64,000 nucleotides of DNA from an uncultured Sulfitobacter sp. (lineage in GTDB: Bacteria; Pseudomonadota; Alphaproteobacteria; Rhodobacterales; Rhodobacteraceae): NCBI GenBank assembly GCA_947501805.1, contig CANMXJ010000022.1, forward strand, positions 1 through 64,000, given 5' to 3'. The position numbers were made by a program, and so were the translations under genes. This document shows, in pieces, positions 33,042-42,547 of this stretch. The stretch's first letter is position 1. Each line of letters begins with the position of its first letter. The notes beneath the pieces were generated by a model. It was not told the origin of the DNA. It did no database searches and saw nothing but the letters and a program-made list of their open reading frames with translations.

Positions 33042-35089
33042 GTCCGGTACTTTCGCGCTGTGGCGATCATTTTATCGCCGCCCTGTGGCACCTGCTGAAC
33101 CAGGTCATCGGGTTTGGGTTTCCTGTTCAACAGGATCGCATGGGTGTTCTTTGACTGTGCCGGTCCTACAGGCTGGATCTTTGGCAAGGTCTGAGTGTTT
33201 GAAACCGGGGGTCTGCCCGGCTGGGCAACCCTGCGCTTGGCACGGATTTTAGCCAATGCCTCGACCGGGTTTCTGAGGGGTTCTGCGTTTGGAGAAACAG
33301 GCGTGGAAGACGTGGCTAGCTTCTTGGTAGCTACTTTGGCAGGAGGGGTTTCGACCTTGTAATCTTCGGCCAGCACTTCGTCTTTGTCCCCGAAGACACG
33401 CATCATACCCGCATCGAGCACCATCAGCTTGTTCACCGCTGTCAGCGCACTGGGTCGATGTGTCATGACCACAACGGTCGACCCCGCTGCACGCAACACC
33501 TCGATCGCCTGGGTAAGCGCGGCATCCCCCTTCATATCAAGGTTGGAATTGGGTTCATCAAGCACCACAATGCTTGGCATGCCGTAAACCGCACGGGCCA
33601 GCCCCAAGCGCTGCATCTGCCCCCCCGAGAGCGGTACCGGCTGCGCGGGGTCACATAGCAAAGTACCGTAGCCTTCCGGCAACTGGAGGATCATGTCGTG
33701 AATGCCTGTAAGACGCGCTGCCGCAATCACTTCGTTGTCCGAGGCTTCGGGATCAAAACGCGCGATATTGTCACGGATCGAACCGGGCAACATTTCAATC
33801 ATCTGTGGCAGGTAGCCGATGTGGCGGCCCAGCCGCTGGGCATCCCATTGATCCAGCAAAGCGCCGTCAAAACGGATTTCGCCACCGTCACCTTGCATGG
33901 TGCCGGTCAGCAGCCGCGCCAATGTGGATTTACCGCTTGCCGAGTTGCCGACAATGCCAAGGCCATCTCCGGGGTCCAGTTCAAACGTCACATCCGACAG
34001 AATGAAAGCTGCGTTGGCTGATGTTTGCGGGCTGCCGGGCTTGAGCTTGGTCAGCCCTGTCACCGTGATTTTGCCGGTTGGTGCCGGCAGGTCGATACGC
34101 TGTGGTTCCGGCGCGACATGTCCAAAGCTGTCCAGCAAGCGCCGATGTGCAACCATCACCTCTCCGATAAAGCGCCATTGGCCGATAAACTGGTCGATCG
34201 GGGCCAATACGCGGCCAGACAGGATCGAGCTTGCGATGATCATCCCTGCGGAAATTTCGTTTCTGAGCACCAGCAGCGCCCCCAAGGTCAGGATTGCCGA
34301 TTGCAGCAGCATCCGGAAAGCGTTGCTACCGGAAACCAGAAATTCCGACGGATCAGACCCGCTCTGCGCGCGGGCCAGGGCACGGTGATGCAAATCGCGC
34401 CAGCGCGTGCCTACCGCCCCCTTCATCCCCATCGCAAAAATGGCTTCTGCATTGCGCCGGCTGCGGTTGGTAAAGTCACGCTCGAGGGCTTCCAGCTGAC
34501 CACTGCTTTTCAAAGCAGTTTTGGTAAGCGCCCTGTTCACCATTGCAAGCACGATTGCCACACAAACACCTGCCACAGTCAGCCAGCCCAACCATGCATG
34601 AATAAGGAACAGCACCGCCAGAAACAGCGGGACAAAGGGCATGTCTGCAAGTGTGGTCATCGCCGGGCTGGACAGAAACTTGCGGATCATGCCCAAGTCT
34701 TTCAGGATCATACCCTGCGTGTTTTTCCGGGGATCATTGCCCAGCAATCCATCCTGCATGCCGCGGTCAAAGGCGGACAGACCAAGGGCATGATCAAGCT
34801 TCAGCGCAGCGCGCGACAATAGCCGGACGCGCAAAAAGCTGTACAGGCCGAAAAATGCATACAGGACCACCACAATGCTAAAAAGCCCAAGCAATGTGGG
34901 AACAGACCCGCTGGAAAGCACCCGGTCGTATACCTGCAACATATAAATGGACCCTGTGAGCATCAGTACGCTCAGAAGTGCGCTGAAGGCCAACACACCC
35001 AGGATTGCAGGCCGCAGCTTGCGCAAAGCGGTCCGGTAGCCGTTTTCTTCCGGCCTTTGTTGTTCTCCGTTGGTCGCCCGCGACACCAT
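33038..35089 (-). CDS. Type I secretion ABC transporter (PrtD-like)
   Basis: A 683-residue half-transporter of the PrtD group. N-terminal six-helix membrane domain (about 25-320) starts with SIYMLQVYDRVLSSGSVPTL, typical for PrtD. The ATPase has Walker A GNSASGKST (381-389), signature LSGGQ (487-491) and Walker B VVLDEP (508-513). A proline/lysine-rich tail of roughly 110 residues extends past the normal end. It lacks the C39 peptidase domain, so cargo is not leader-cleaved. It powers export of a C-terminally signalled substrate, most likely the large protein at 26394-29543. Confidence 0.92.
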   Translation of the reverse strand: MVSRATNGEQQRPEENGYRTALRKLRPAILGVLAFSALLSVLMLTGSIYMLQVYDRVLSSGSVPTLLGLFSIVVVLYAFFGLYSFLRVRLLSRAALKLDHALGLSAFDRGMQDGLLGNDPRKNTQGMILKDLGMIRKFLSSPAMTTLADMPFVPLFLAVLFLIHAWLGWLTVAGVCVAIVLAMVNRALTKTALKSSGQLEALERDFTNRSRRNAEAIFAMGMKGAVGTRWRDLHHRALARAQSGSDPSEFLVSGSNAFRMLLQSAILTLGALLVLRNEISAGMIIASSILSGRVLAPIDQFIGQWRFIGEVMVAHRRLLDSFGHVAPEPQRIDLPAPTGKITVTGLTKLKPGSPQTSANAAFILSDVTFELDPGDGLGIVGNSASGKSTLARLLTGTMQGDGGEIRFDGALLDQWDAQRLGRHIGYLPQMIEMLPGSIRDNIARFDPEASDNEVIAAARLTGIHDMILQLPEGYGTLLCDPAQPVPLSGGQMQRLGLARAVYGMPSIVVLDEPNSNLDMKGDAALTQAIEVLRAAGSTVVVMTHRPSALTAVNKLMVLDAGMMRVFGDKDEVLAEDYKVETPPAKVATKKLATSSTPVSPNAEPLRNPVEALAKIRAKRRVAQPGRPPVSNTQTLPKIQPVGPAQSKNTHAILLNRKPKPDDLVQQVPQGGDKMIATARKYRT

Positions 35090-35317
35090 ATCGATCTTTA
35101 CCTGTATGACTTCGTCGCAGCCTTAGCCATTCAATAAGTCATAATTATGGCTACAGTTCGCACGCTGGAGGAGTATTGTTGCGCATTTGAATACACTCTT
35201 CGTAAGCGACAACAGTTTGCCCTGATCGTTTCCACACAGAGAAAGTAAGTGCCCACCAAAGCGGGCAAGGCGGGCACAAAAGCCTATGTCATCCGCCTGT
35301 TCCCTGCGGGATGCCCC

Positions 35318-36151
35318 CTAGAGCCCGAACAGACCGATCTCGGTATCAGACAGATCGCCTACCTCTGGGCGCGTCTCTCCGCGACAGTACCGCAACCCGT
35401 AGTGTGGTAACACCTTGCCTGTTGTCGGCGCGTCATCGGGCAGCCAGTCAATCAGCATCACCGGAATGGCGCGGGCAAAGAGTGCACGCATAAGACCGGG
35501 GGCATGGCTGATCAAAAGCCGGGGATCACCCAGGACAAAGCGCGCGGCTGGCACCAACCCTTTCAATTTTGTTGTGCGATAGAGCACAGGCACCGGTGCA
35601 CCGCTGGCATCTTTCAGCATAAAGCCTCGACACCCATAAGAAAGCGCCCGCGCCACCTGCGCACGCTGCGCAGCAGAAAGGTCTTCCAGCGCCGTGGCGG
35701 TTTTCAGGGCACGCACAGCCGGACCGGGACGCAGGGCGGCGCGCGCATCCAAAAGGACAGTACCCCCTGTATAGGGCGTAAAACCGAATTTCTCTACGAT
35801 TGGAAGCACATGGTCCGCGGGCGAGCAATCTGTGTAACTGACACCCTTCCACCGCAACGAACGCTGAAACAGAAGGGCTGCGTATTTGCGCATGTCGGGC
35901 CGCATGTACCAACTGGACAGATTGCACATGGGCCCCCGCTCCGTGTCCTGTGCAATCAGCAACATCACACCATGCAGCACACCGTCATGTTCAACGGTCA
36001 ACCCGAACTGTGGCAAGTCACCGACCTTGGGCCGTGTGGCCAGAATATCGAGAGCGTTTTGCCAATAGGCAGGTGTTTTTCTCGGAAACCCTTCGGTGAG
36101 CAAGGCCACAAGGGCGGGTAAATCGTCTGGAGTGATCTCACGGATTTTCAC
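35318..36151 (-). CDS. GNAT-fold acyltransferase
   Basis: A 277-residue protein. The N-terminal part is GNAT-like (IREITPDDLPALVALLTEGF, then WYMRPDMRKYAALLFQRSL); the C-terminal part is a second domain of similar size with a basic stretch. Acyltransferases of this kind occur in exosortase/exopolysaccharide loci. Substrate unknown. It is divergent from the deacetylase gene at 36298 and downstream of nothing in its own direction, so probably a single transcription unit. Confidence 0.6.
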   Translation of the reverse strand: MKIREITPDDLPALVALLTEGFPRKTPAYWQNALDILATRPKVGDLPQFGLTVEHDGVLHGVMLLIAQDTERGPMCNLSSWYMRPDMRKYAALLFQRSLRWKGVSYTDCSPADHVLPIVEKFGFTPYTGGTVLLDARAALRPGPAVRALKTATALEDLSAAQRAQVARALSYGCRGFMLKDASGAPVPVLYRTTKLKGLVPAARFVLGDPRLLISHAPGLMRALFARAIPVMLIDWLPDDAPTTGKVLPHYGLRYCRGETRPEVGDLSDTEIGLFGL

Positions 36152-36297
36152 AACTGCATCCTGAAGCGGCTTTGTAACGGGGTTTTCTCTCTACTACATG
36201 GCCTTAGCGATAAGTCCACCACCGGAAAGGCTTTGCTTTGGACGTGTGACAGCTTAGGAAAACGCGGAACGAAGGCTCTTATTATCAGGTAATACCC

Positions 36298-36975
36298 ATG
36301 CGCAAATCCTCTGTTTACCTGACATTTCACGGCATCGGGACCGCCCCCTCCACAGTGCCTGCCGACGAAGTCCCTTATTGGATCGACAAAGCCCGCTTTG
36401 AGGAAATGATCGCCCAGATGGCCGAAGAGGCCGCCCGCAAAGGCGTCAATCTGGTGGCAACATTTGATGATGGCAACCACAGCGACATCGGCATCGCGGC
36501 CCCCCTGCTTGAGGCCCATAACATCGCAGGCATATTTTTCCCCTGTGCGGCGCGGATCGGTCAGACAGGATATCTCGACGGGAGCGACTTGCGCGCCTTG
36601 CAAAGCGCGGGTTTTGCTGTGGGGAGCCACGGGATGGATCACCTGCCATGGGCCAGATTGCGCGGCGCGGCCCTGCTGCGCGAAACGGTCGAGGCCAAGA
36701 CGGTGATCGAAACAGCATTGCGGTCCCCTGTCACCGAGGCCGCCCTGCCTTTCGGGTCCTATAACCGTCGGGCGCTGACGGCCTTGCGCACCGCAGGGTT
36801 TGAAAAGGTCTTCAGCTCCGACCCCGGCCTGTCGCACTCGGATGCGTGGTTTACCCGACGCTTTAGCTACCGGACGGGTCGGGCGTTTGATCTGGGCACC
36901 ATGATTGCCACACACAGCACCCTATCAAAGCGGCTGATGCAGGGGCTCAAACACCGGATCAAAGCGTTACGATAA
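36298..36975 (+). CDS. Polysaccharide deacetylase (NodB domain)
   Basis: A 225-residue NodB-type carbohydrate esterase that removes N- or O-acetyl groups. Metal and catalytic residues: D57/D58 in TFDDGN, and H111/H115 in SHGMDH; the later ALPFGSYNRRAL is the usual motif 3. No signal peptide is evident, so it may act in the cytoplasm on a lipid-linked intermediate. Length is short for the family but complete. The neighbouring GNAT, divergently transcribed, may reacylate the freed amine (inference). Confidence 0.88.
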   Translation: MRKSSVYLTFHGIGTAPSTVPADEVPYWIDKARFEEMIAQMAEEAARKGVNLVATFDDGNHSDIGIAAPLLEAHNIAGIFFPCAARIGQTGYLDGSDLRALQSAGFAVGSHGMDHLPWARLRGAALLRETVEAKTVIETALRSPVTEAALPFGSYNRRALTALRTAGFEKVFSSDPGLSHSDAWFTRRFSYRTGRAFDLGTMIATHSTLSKRLMQGLKHRIKALR

Positions 36976-36996
36976 TCCCTGCACCGGGTTCAGCCC

Positions 36997-37995
36997 TTAA
37001 TAGCCGCGCACCCAGCTGTCGCGCATCTGCCAGACGGTTTTCCATTCTGTACTGGTCTCCCGGTGGCGGGGCTTGCCGGTCACACGGGACATAAGGCTGT
37101 AGCCGGCCCAACGGATGAGAACGGCAATCTTGTAAAGCTGTCGCAGCAACCAAAGCTGCCAGCCGGGCCAGTGTTTCTTGGCCAGGGTAATCTTGCCGGA
37201 AATGGTCTTGGCCATGCGCTTGGCGCGCAGCGCCTCGGACGCGGCACCATAATGGATGATCTCCACCTCCGGGGTAAAGCGGGGCTGTACCCCGAGACGG
37301 CGCGCGCGCAGACAAAAATCGGCCTCTTCTGCATACATGAAGAACCGTTCGTCAAAACCGCCCAGTGCACGCCACAAATCCGCATCTACCAGAAAGAAAC
37401 AACCGGTGACGATATCAACGGGGCGTTCCGTGGTGCGGTCCCAGCCACCATAGCTTTCGGGATTGAAAAGCGGCGAGCCTGAAAAGGCTTTTGACAGGCC
37501 AAAGGCAAAACAGATCGACGACCAGACGCTCATGTGTCCCCAGCACGATCCCAGATCAAGGCTGCCGTCACCCATCATGTTACGTGACCCCCAGATGCGG
37601 GCCTCCGGGCGACGTTCGGCAAAGGCCAGCAGTCCCTGAATGGCACCGGGCAAGACCAGCGTGTCCGGGTTCAAAAGCAAGATATAGCGCCCCCGCGCAT
37701 GATCAGCCGCCCGGTTATTGCCAGCAGCAAAGCCGAGGTTTTCGTCCAGCGCCACCAGTTTCAGATTGGGATACTCCGTTAGCGGAAAGGCTGCTGCAAT
37801 AGCCTCGACCGACCCGTCGGTGCTGGCGTTGTCATAAACAAACAACTCGAAATCCACGTCCCCTGCCGTGTCATAAACCGATTGCAAGGCAGCCACCGTC
37901 ATCTCGGCGGTATTGTAGCTCACAACGATGATGGACAGGGTCGGACCGGCCTGTTCCGCGGGCTGTTTTACCTGAAGCGAAGTGACGTCAGTCAT
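36997..37995 (-). CDS. Family 2 glycosyltransferase (rhamnosyltransferase-like)
   Basis: A 332-residue GT2 of the WbbL/RfbF rhamnosyltransferase type: LSIIVVSYNTAEMTVAAL, DNASTDGSVE, ENLGFAAGNNRA, LLLNPDTLVLPGAI and FFMYAEEADFCLRARRLG are the standard blocks. ATG 37995 overlaps the ACP stop by eight bases, so it is translated with the ACP/decarboxylase/ligase cassette. Donor sugar not provable. Confidence 0.88.
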   Translation of the reverse strand: MTDVTSLQVKQPAEQAGPTLSIIVVSYNTAEMTVAALQSVYDTAGDVDFELFVYDNASTDGSVEAIAAAFPLTEYPNLKLVALDENLGFAAGNNRAADHARGRYILLLNPDTLVLPGAIQGLLAFAERRPEARIWGSRNMMGDGSLDLGSCWGHMSVWSSICFAFGLSKAFSGSPLFNPESYGGWDRTTERPVDIVTGCFFLVDADLWRALGGFDERFFMYAEEADFCLRARRLGVQPRFTPEVEIIHYGAASEALRAKRMAKTISGKITLAKKHWPGWQLWLLRQLYKIAVLIRWAGYSLMSRVTGKPRHRETSTEWKTVWQMRDSWVRGY

Positions 37996-38269
37996 TGCTA
38001 TCGAGGTTTTCCATAACAAAGCTGACCAGCGTGCCGATGGTTTCCAGCGGTGCCAGATCCAGCTCGTCCTCATCAAAGATGATGCCGAATTCCGTCTCGA
38101 TGCCCAAGAGGATGTCCACGATGTTCAGTGAATCCAGCCCAAGGTTTTCCAGATAGGTTTCCTCTGTCATCTGGTTGGCCATTTTCTGAGCATGCAGCGC
38201 CTCGGCAACGATGGTCTTTACCTTGGCGGTCACGTCGTCGCGCGACATATTCTGGGCAGATGTGGTCAT
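37988..38269 (-). CDS. Acyl carrier protein
   Basis: A 93-residue ACP. The prosthetic-group serine is S47 in LGLDSLNIVDIL, followed by the acidic helix II/III region (EFGIIFDEDELDL). ATG 38269 is preferred because AGGA lies seven bases before it; ATG 38275 is close by. It lies between the PLP decarboxylase and a glycosyltransferase, and with the acyl-CoA-ligase-like gene forms the small cassette known from exosortase loci, thought to load and deliver a small acyl or aminoacyl group. A phosphopantetheinyl transferase is not in the window. Confidence 0.9.
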   Translation of the reverse strand: MTTSAQNMSRDDVTAKVKTIVAEALHAQKMANQMTEETYLENLGLDSLNIVDILLGIETEFGIIFDEDELDLAPLETIGTLVSFVMENLDSND

Positions 38270-38309
38270 GGTCATGTCCTGTTTGTTCGGTGCCTGTCTG
38301 ATGCAGGGT

Positions 38310-39512
38310 TTATAAAAGAAACTCGTGGGGGTGTTCGTGGGACAGAAAATCAAGCGGGCTGGCGGATTTACCATAGGCTCCGGCGCATAGCACGCCGATC
38401 AGATCACCCGGTTGAATGTCCGGACCGCTCAACTTGTTGCCCAGAAGGTCGATGGGCGTACACAGCGCGCCAACCACCTGATAGCTGGTGCCCTCTGCCG
38501 TCACAGGCGCTTTGTCGGCAATCAGACAGATCGGATAGTTGCGGCGGATTTTCTGGCCCAGATTACCGGACGCGGCCAGAAAATGGTGCATGCCGCCATC
38601 CGTGACGATGAAATCCACCCCGTGAGAGGTCTTCTTGTCCACCACAGTAGAGACATAGACACCCGCTTCGCCCACCAGATAGCGGCCCAGTTCCAGAAAT
38701 ACCTGCGCTTCGGGAAAGGCCGCGCGCAAGCGGTCTTGCAGCGGGGCAAAGTTACGGCCCACCAGTTCCAGATCAATTGCGGTATCCTTGGCAAAATAGG
38801 GAATACCAAAGCCACCGCCCAGATTAAGCAGTTCCGGTGCGCGCGGAAAATGCGGTGCCAGTTCCAAAATCAGATCAACGGACGTGGCTTGTGCTTCCTG
38901 TATCGCTGTTTCGGACAGGCATTGTGAGCCCCAGTAGATATGGATGCCGACAAACTGCAGGTCCGGATCTTTCAACGCTTCCCACACAGCAGGCAGGTCA
39001 GCCGTGTTCAGACCAAATTGCGTGGGCGCCCCGCCCATGCGCATAGAGGCCCCCGACAGGGAAAACTCAGGGTTCACCCGCAGCAACACGCGTGCCTTTT
39101 TGCCAAGGTCTCTGGCAATATCAGGCAACAGGGCCAGTTCACGCAGGGATTCAATGCAAATACCAACCCCAAGGGCAACAGCGGCGCGCATTTCGCCGGA
39201 TTTCTTGGCCGGGCCCGCAAACATGATCATCTCGGGGGCAATGCCCGCATTCAGCGCCTCGATCATCTCGTTGTAAGAGGTCACATCAGCCCCTTCGAGA
39301 TTGCTGAGCAACAGGTTCACAAGCGGCGCAAAAGGATTGGCCTTGAGCGAATAGGCCAGATTAAGGTCATTTGGCATCGCCGCACGCAAATCCGCAATAC
39401 GCTCCAGCACCTTGGCGCGTTCATAGAAAAAAGCAGGCGCGCCCTGGGTGAGCGCCCCGATATCGGACGCGCTCAATCCTGCCACGGAAGTACGCAGTTC
39501 AATCTGTTCCAT
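38310..39512 (-). CDS. PLP-dependent decarboxylase, exosortase-associated type
   Basis: A 400-residue fold-III PLP enzyme resembling diaminopimelate/ornithine decarboxylases. PLP lysine K57 in AYSLKANP; phosphate loop in LNLGGGFGIPYF; active-site cysteine in GVLCAGAYGKS. This is the version found with exosortase A/PEP-CTERM loci next to an AMP ligase and ACP; its substrate is undetermined. ATG 39512 overlaps the ligase end by 14 bases. It may make an amine carried by the ACP for polymer decoration (inference). Confidence 0.88.
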   Translation of the reverse strand: MEQIELRTSVAGLSASDIGALTQGAPAFFYERAKVLERIADLRAAMPNDLNLAYSLKANPFAPLVNLLLSNLEGADVTSYNEMIEALNAGIAPEMIMFAGPAKKSGEMRAAVALGVGICIESLRELALLPDIARDLGKKARVLLRVNPEFSLSGASMRMGGAPTQFGLNTADLPAVWEALKDPDLQFVGIHIYWGSQCLSETAIQEAQATSVDLILELAPHFPRAPELLNLGGGFGIPYFAKDTAIDLELVGRNFAPLQDRLRAAFPEAQVFLELGRYLVGEAGVYVSTVVDKKTSHGVDFIVTDGGMHHFLAASGNLGQKIRRNYPICLIADKAPVTAEGTSYQVVGALCTPIDLLGNKLSGPDIQPGDLIGVLCAGAYGKSASPLDFLSHEHPHEFLL

Positions 39513-41082
39513 CAGTTCGCCCCTGTTTGTCTGTTGCGTCATGTAGCGCAATCATGCGGGCCACATCATATTTGTTGTTATTGTTTAGAATAAGTTGTGA
39601 CAGTGGCAAAACCCGTGACGGCACCGAAAAGCCGGGCAACTCCGCCTTGAGGCGGGCATGAACAGCATCTGCGACGTCACTGCCCCCGTCTGTTTCCACA
39701 AAAAGCACCAATTCCGGGTCTGTTCCCAACCCCCGTTTGCGCCCCCCCGCAGCGGCGGCGCGGACGTGCTCATGGTTTAACGCGATGTCCTCAATTTCGG
39801 TAAAGGAGATGCGGTTGCCAGAAATTTTGATCTGCCCGTCGCGGCGGCCTTCGTAAAACAGAAAACCGTCCGCGTCCCGATGCACCAGATCGCCGGAAAA
39901 TACCACGGTTCCGGTAATTCCACGCTCTGTCAGCGCAGGCGGGGCCGGGCGAAACCGCTTGGCTGTTTCAGCCGCGTTGTTCCAATAGCCCAGTGCCACT
40001 GTGGGCCCGGCATGCACCAGCTCTCCCGATTGGCCCGGTGCACATTCAGCGCCGTTTTCATCCACCACCACAAGGGTAGCCCCCGGAATGGCCTGACCAA
40101 TGGAGCCTTTTTTATCCATGATCCGCGAGGGCGGCAGATAGCTGGACCGGAACGCTTCGGTCAGCCCGTACATCGGATAGGGTTTTGCGTTGGGAAAAAG
40201 ATCTGCCAGTTGCTCGATACGTTCCTGCGGGAGATGCCCGCCGGTATTGGCGAAATAGCGGATGTTGTGGCGTGCGTCATCTTCCCATTTGGCACGCAGG
40301 GCTGCCGCCCAGATCGCGGGCACGCCGGTAATGCCCGTCACTCCATGATCAGCAGCAGTGCGTGAGATATCACCGGGCAAAAGATAGTCGCGCAACACCA
40401 CCTTTGCACCGACACAAAACCCGGTGGTCAACTGGCTGAATCCCGCATCAAAGCTGAGCGGCAGGATGGCAAGAAGCACATCGTCGCTTGTGTTTTCCAG
40501 ATAGGTGCTGACGCTTTGCGCCCCTGCAAGAATATTGGCATGGCTTGTGGCCACCGCCTTGGGCAAACCGGTAGACCCCGACGTGTAGAACAATGTCGCC
40601 AGAGCCGCATTTTCAAAACCCGGTGCCGGTGCACGTGCAGAGGGCAGCTCCGCTGGTTCTGCAAGTGGTTTGATCCGGCTGTCCGGCGTAATGACCATCG
40701 CCAGTGCGCAGCCTGTCGCAGCTTGTGTCAAGCTGGGGGCGCGTTTTTCGGACCCGATCAGGATACGCGCGCCGCTGTCTTGCAAAATATGTTGTATCTG
40801 GAGCAGTTTGAGCTGTGGATTGACCGGTACAAGAACAATACCGGCCCTATAACAGCCAAACATCGCAATGACGATCTCTACCCGCTTGTCGGCAACAACC
40901 GCCACCCTGTCACCGGGCTGGATACCCAATGCTGTCAACGCATCGGCCACAGCACGGACACAGGCCGCAGCAGCACCATAGTTCAGTGTCTGCGCGCGAT
41001 CCGCCAGTGCGATACGGTTCGGATGCGCATCTTCCCACTGGCTGAGAAGATCTGAAATATTTTCGAAAGAAGGTTGGGTCAT
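39499..41082 (-). CDS. AMP-forming acyl-CoA ligase, exosortase-associated type
   Basis: A 527-residue ANL-superfamily adenylating enzyme. P-loop YTSGSTGLPK (166-175), the YPMYGLTEAFRSSYL motif, FYEGRRDGQIKISGNRIS hinge and C-terminal NKYDVARM with a late lysine. It activates a carboxylic acid as an adenylate and loads it on the ACP encoded two genes downstream, or on CoA. Ligase, decarboxylase and ACP in this order match the XrtA-associated cassette. The acid is unknown. Confidence 0.88.
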   Translation of the reverse strand: MTQPSFENISDLLSQWEDAHPNRIALADRAQTLNYGAAAACVRAVADALTALGIQPGDRVAVVADKRVEIVIAMFGCYRAGIVLVPVNPQLKLLQIQHILQDSGARILIGSEKRAPSLTQAATGCALAMVITPDSRIKPLAEPAELPSARAPAPGFENAALATLFYTSGSTGLPKAVATSHANILAGAQSVSTYLENTSDDVLLAILPLSFDAGFSQLTTGFCVGAKVVLRDYLLPGDISRTAADHGVTGITGVPAIWAAALRAKWEDDARHNIRYFANTGGHLPQERIEQLADLFPNAKPYPMYGLTEAFRSSYLPPSRIMDKKGSIGQAIPGATLVVVDENGAECAPGQSGELVHAGPTVALGYWNNAAETAKRFRPAPPALTERGITGTVVFSGDLVHRDADGFLFYEGRRDGQIKISGNRISFTEIEDIALNHEHVRAAAAGGRKRGLGTDPELVLFVETDGGSDVADAVHARLKAELPGFSVPSRVLPLSQLILNNNNKYDVARMIALHDATDKQGRTDGTD

Positions 41083-41213
41083 TCACAGTTCTTTACGCGT
41101 TGTTGCAGACTTCCCCTTAATCTACTTTTCAGGCTTCCTAAAGGCGGCTCGGAAAGTCACTGCACTTTGTCAACAAACTGACGTTGCATGGAAATCACTT
41201 TAGGTCTGCGCAA

Positions 41214-42131
41214 TCAAGATCGGTTCCAGCGTCCTGATAACGCAGCTGAATCCATACCTGCCATCAGCTGGAGCATCCGGCCGGCACGATACAGTCTGAT
41301 CCGTGCCAGCCCGCCAAAGGCGAGCAATTTATTATAGGGTCCGTCAATGCGATCAGACGCTGCGATGCGAAAGATCTCGGCCAAAGGCGATATGCCCATG
41401 GCGAGCGATTTGACTGCCCATTTGAGCTTCCCGCCAAGATTGACCCAAGCGTCAGTAAAGTCATGGGCCATATGGCGGTCCCATTTCTGCTGCAGCTCGC
41501 TAAAATCAACCCGTGCAGGGTGGTAGGCTTTCATTTCGGCCACATAGCGTATCTTGTAACCCTTGGCCGTGGCGCGCTGGCCCCAGTCGCGGTCTTCGGC
41601 CACGGACACGCCCGCAAACGAACCAACATCATCGAGCACCGCACGACGCACCACCAGATTGCCGGTGCCGGTGAACCCTTCCCGCGCGATATAACGGTCC
41701 ATGCGATACGCATAAATGCTCTCATAGGCCTCCAGCATGGTCAGCTTTTCGGGATCAACCAAAGCAATGCGCACGTCCCCGCCCAGTATCTGTGCATCCG
41801 GATCGGCCATTTCACGTGCCGCAACAGCCAGCCAGACAGGATCGGCCAGACAATCGGCATCAATGAAAGCCAGGACATTGCCTGTGCTATGTGACACGCC
41901 CAAATTGCGTGCAGGACCGGGGCCAGGTGTGTCTTCGCGCAGCAATGTCACCCCTGCGAAGCCGTCACAGATGTCCTGCGGCATCACGTCCGATCCGTTA
42001 TCCACAACGAAAACTTCGTCCGGCTGGCGATCTCCTGACGCCAGCGAGATCAAACAGCGGCGCAGGAATTCCGGCTGGTTCAGATGCGGGATCACAACCG
42101 AAATGGAAATCGCTAGATTATCAGATGTCAC
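41214..42131 (-). CDS. Family 2 glycosyltransferase
   Basis: A 305-residue GT2 enzyme with ISVVIPHLNQPEFLRRCLIS, EVFVVDNGS, GPGPARNLG and VLAFIDADCLAD. A later VAEDRDWGQRA gives the ED acceptor-site motif. It is separated from the ligase gene by 130 bases and is divergent from the VPLPA-CTERM protein at 42548. No membrane helix is obvious. Confidence 0.87.
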   Translation of the reverse strand: MTSDNLAISISVVIPHLNQPEFLRRCLISLASGDRQPDEVFVVDNGSDVMPQDICDGFAGVTLLREDTPGPGPARNLGVSHSTGNVLAFIDADCLADPVWLAVAAREMADPDAQILGGDVRIALVDPEKLTMLEAYESIYAYRMDRYIAREGFTGTGNLVVRRAVLDDVGSFAGVSVAEDRDWGQRATAKGYKIRYVAEMKAYHPARVDFSELQQKWDRHMAHDFTDAWVNLGGKLKWAVKSLAMGISPLAEIFRIAASDRIDGPYNKLLAFGGLARIRLYRAGRMLQLMAGMDSAALSGRWNRS

Positions 42132-42547
42132 GAATGGCTCCGCAGGTCAGGGCCGTCTACCGGCTTTGAAACGTTGTGATATGAAGCAATAAAGGTTGGC
42201 AAAACTACGTTCTGTTAACGTCAGAAGAAAGCGCAGAACGCAATGGATACATCTTTTTGCCCCACCCGTTTGTCCAAATTCATAAATCACCTTGATTCTA
42301 CCACCCATACGGGAAAATGTTGCGAGAGCAGAAACATCCCCTCTAATTCATACAAGATTGTTGCCCAAAACTAGAGAAAAAGGGGGTATTTTTCGACTAC
42401 ATCCCTCAAAAATCAATCACAGGTTGTCGAAAGTCTTAATAAATAGTGAATACGCGGATTCTTGCTTGTTTACCCCCCTCCGATGTACTAAATATAAGAG
42501 TAACGAGGACGATTATCTGCCTTTTTGTGCATGCGGGGAAATTAATT
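42132..42547. promoter_or_regulatory. Divergent intergenic region with candidate promoter
   Basis: About 415 AT-richer bases upstream of the VPLPA-CTERM gene. A possible plus-strand promoter is TTGTTT (42466-42471), 17 bases, then TAAATA (42489-42494). No sigma-54 -24/-12 pair, as used by some exosortase systems, was found. The long untranslated stretch leaves room for regulator sites that I could not define. Confidence 0.3.
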
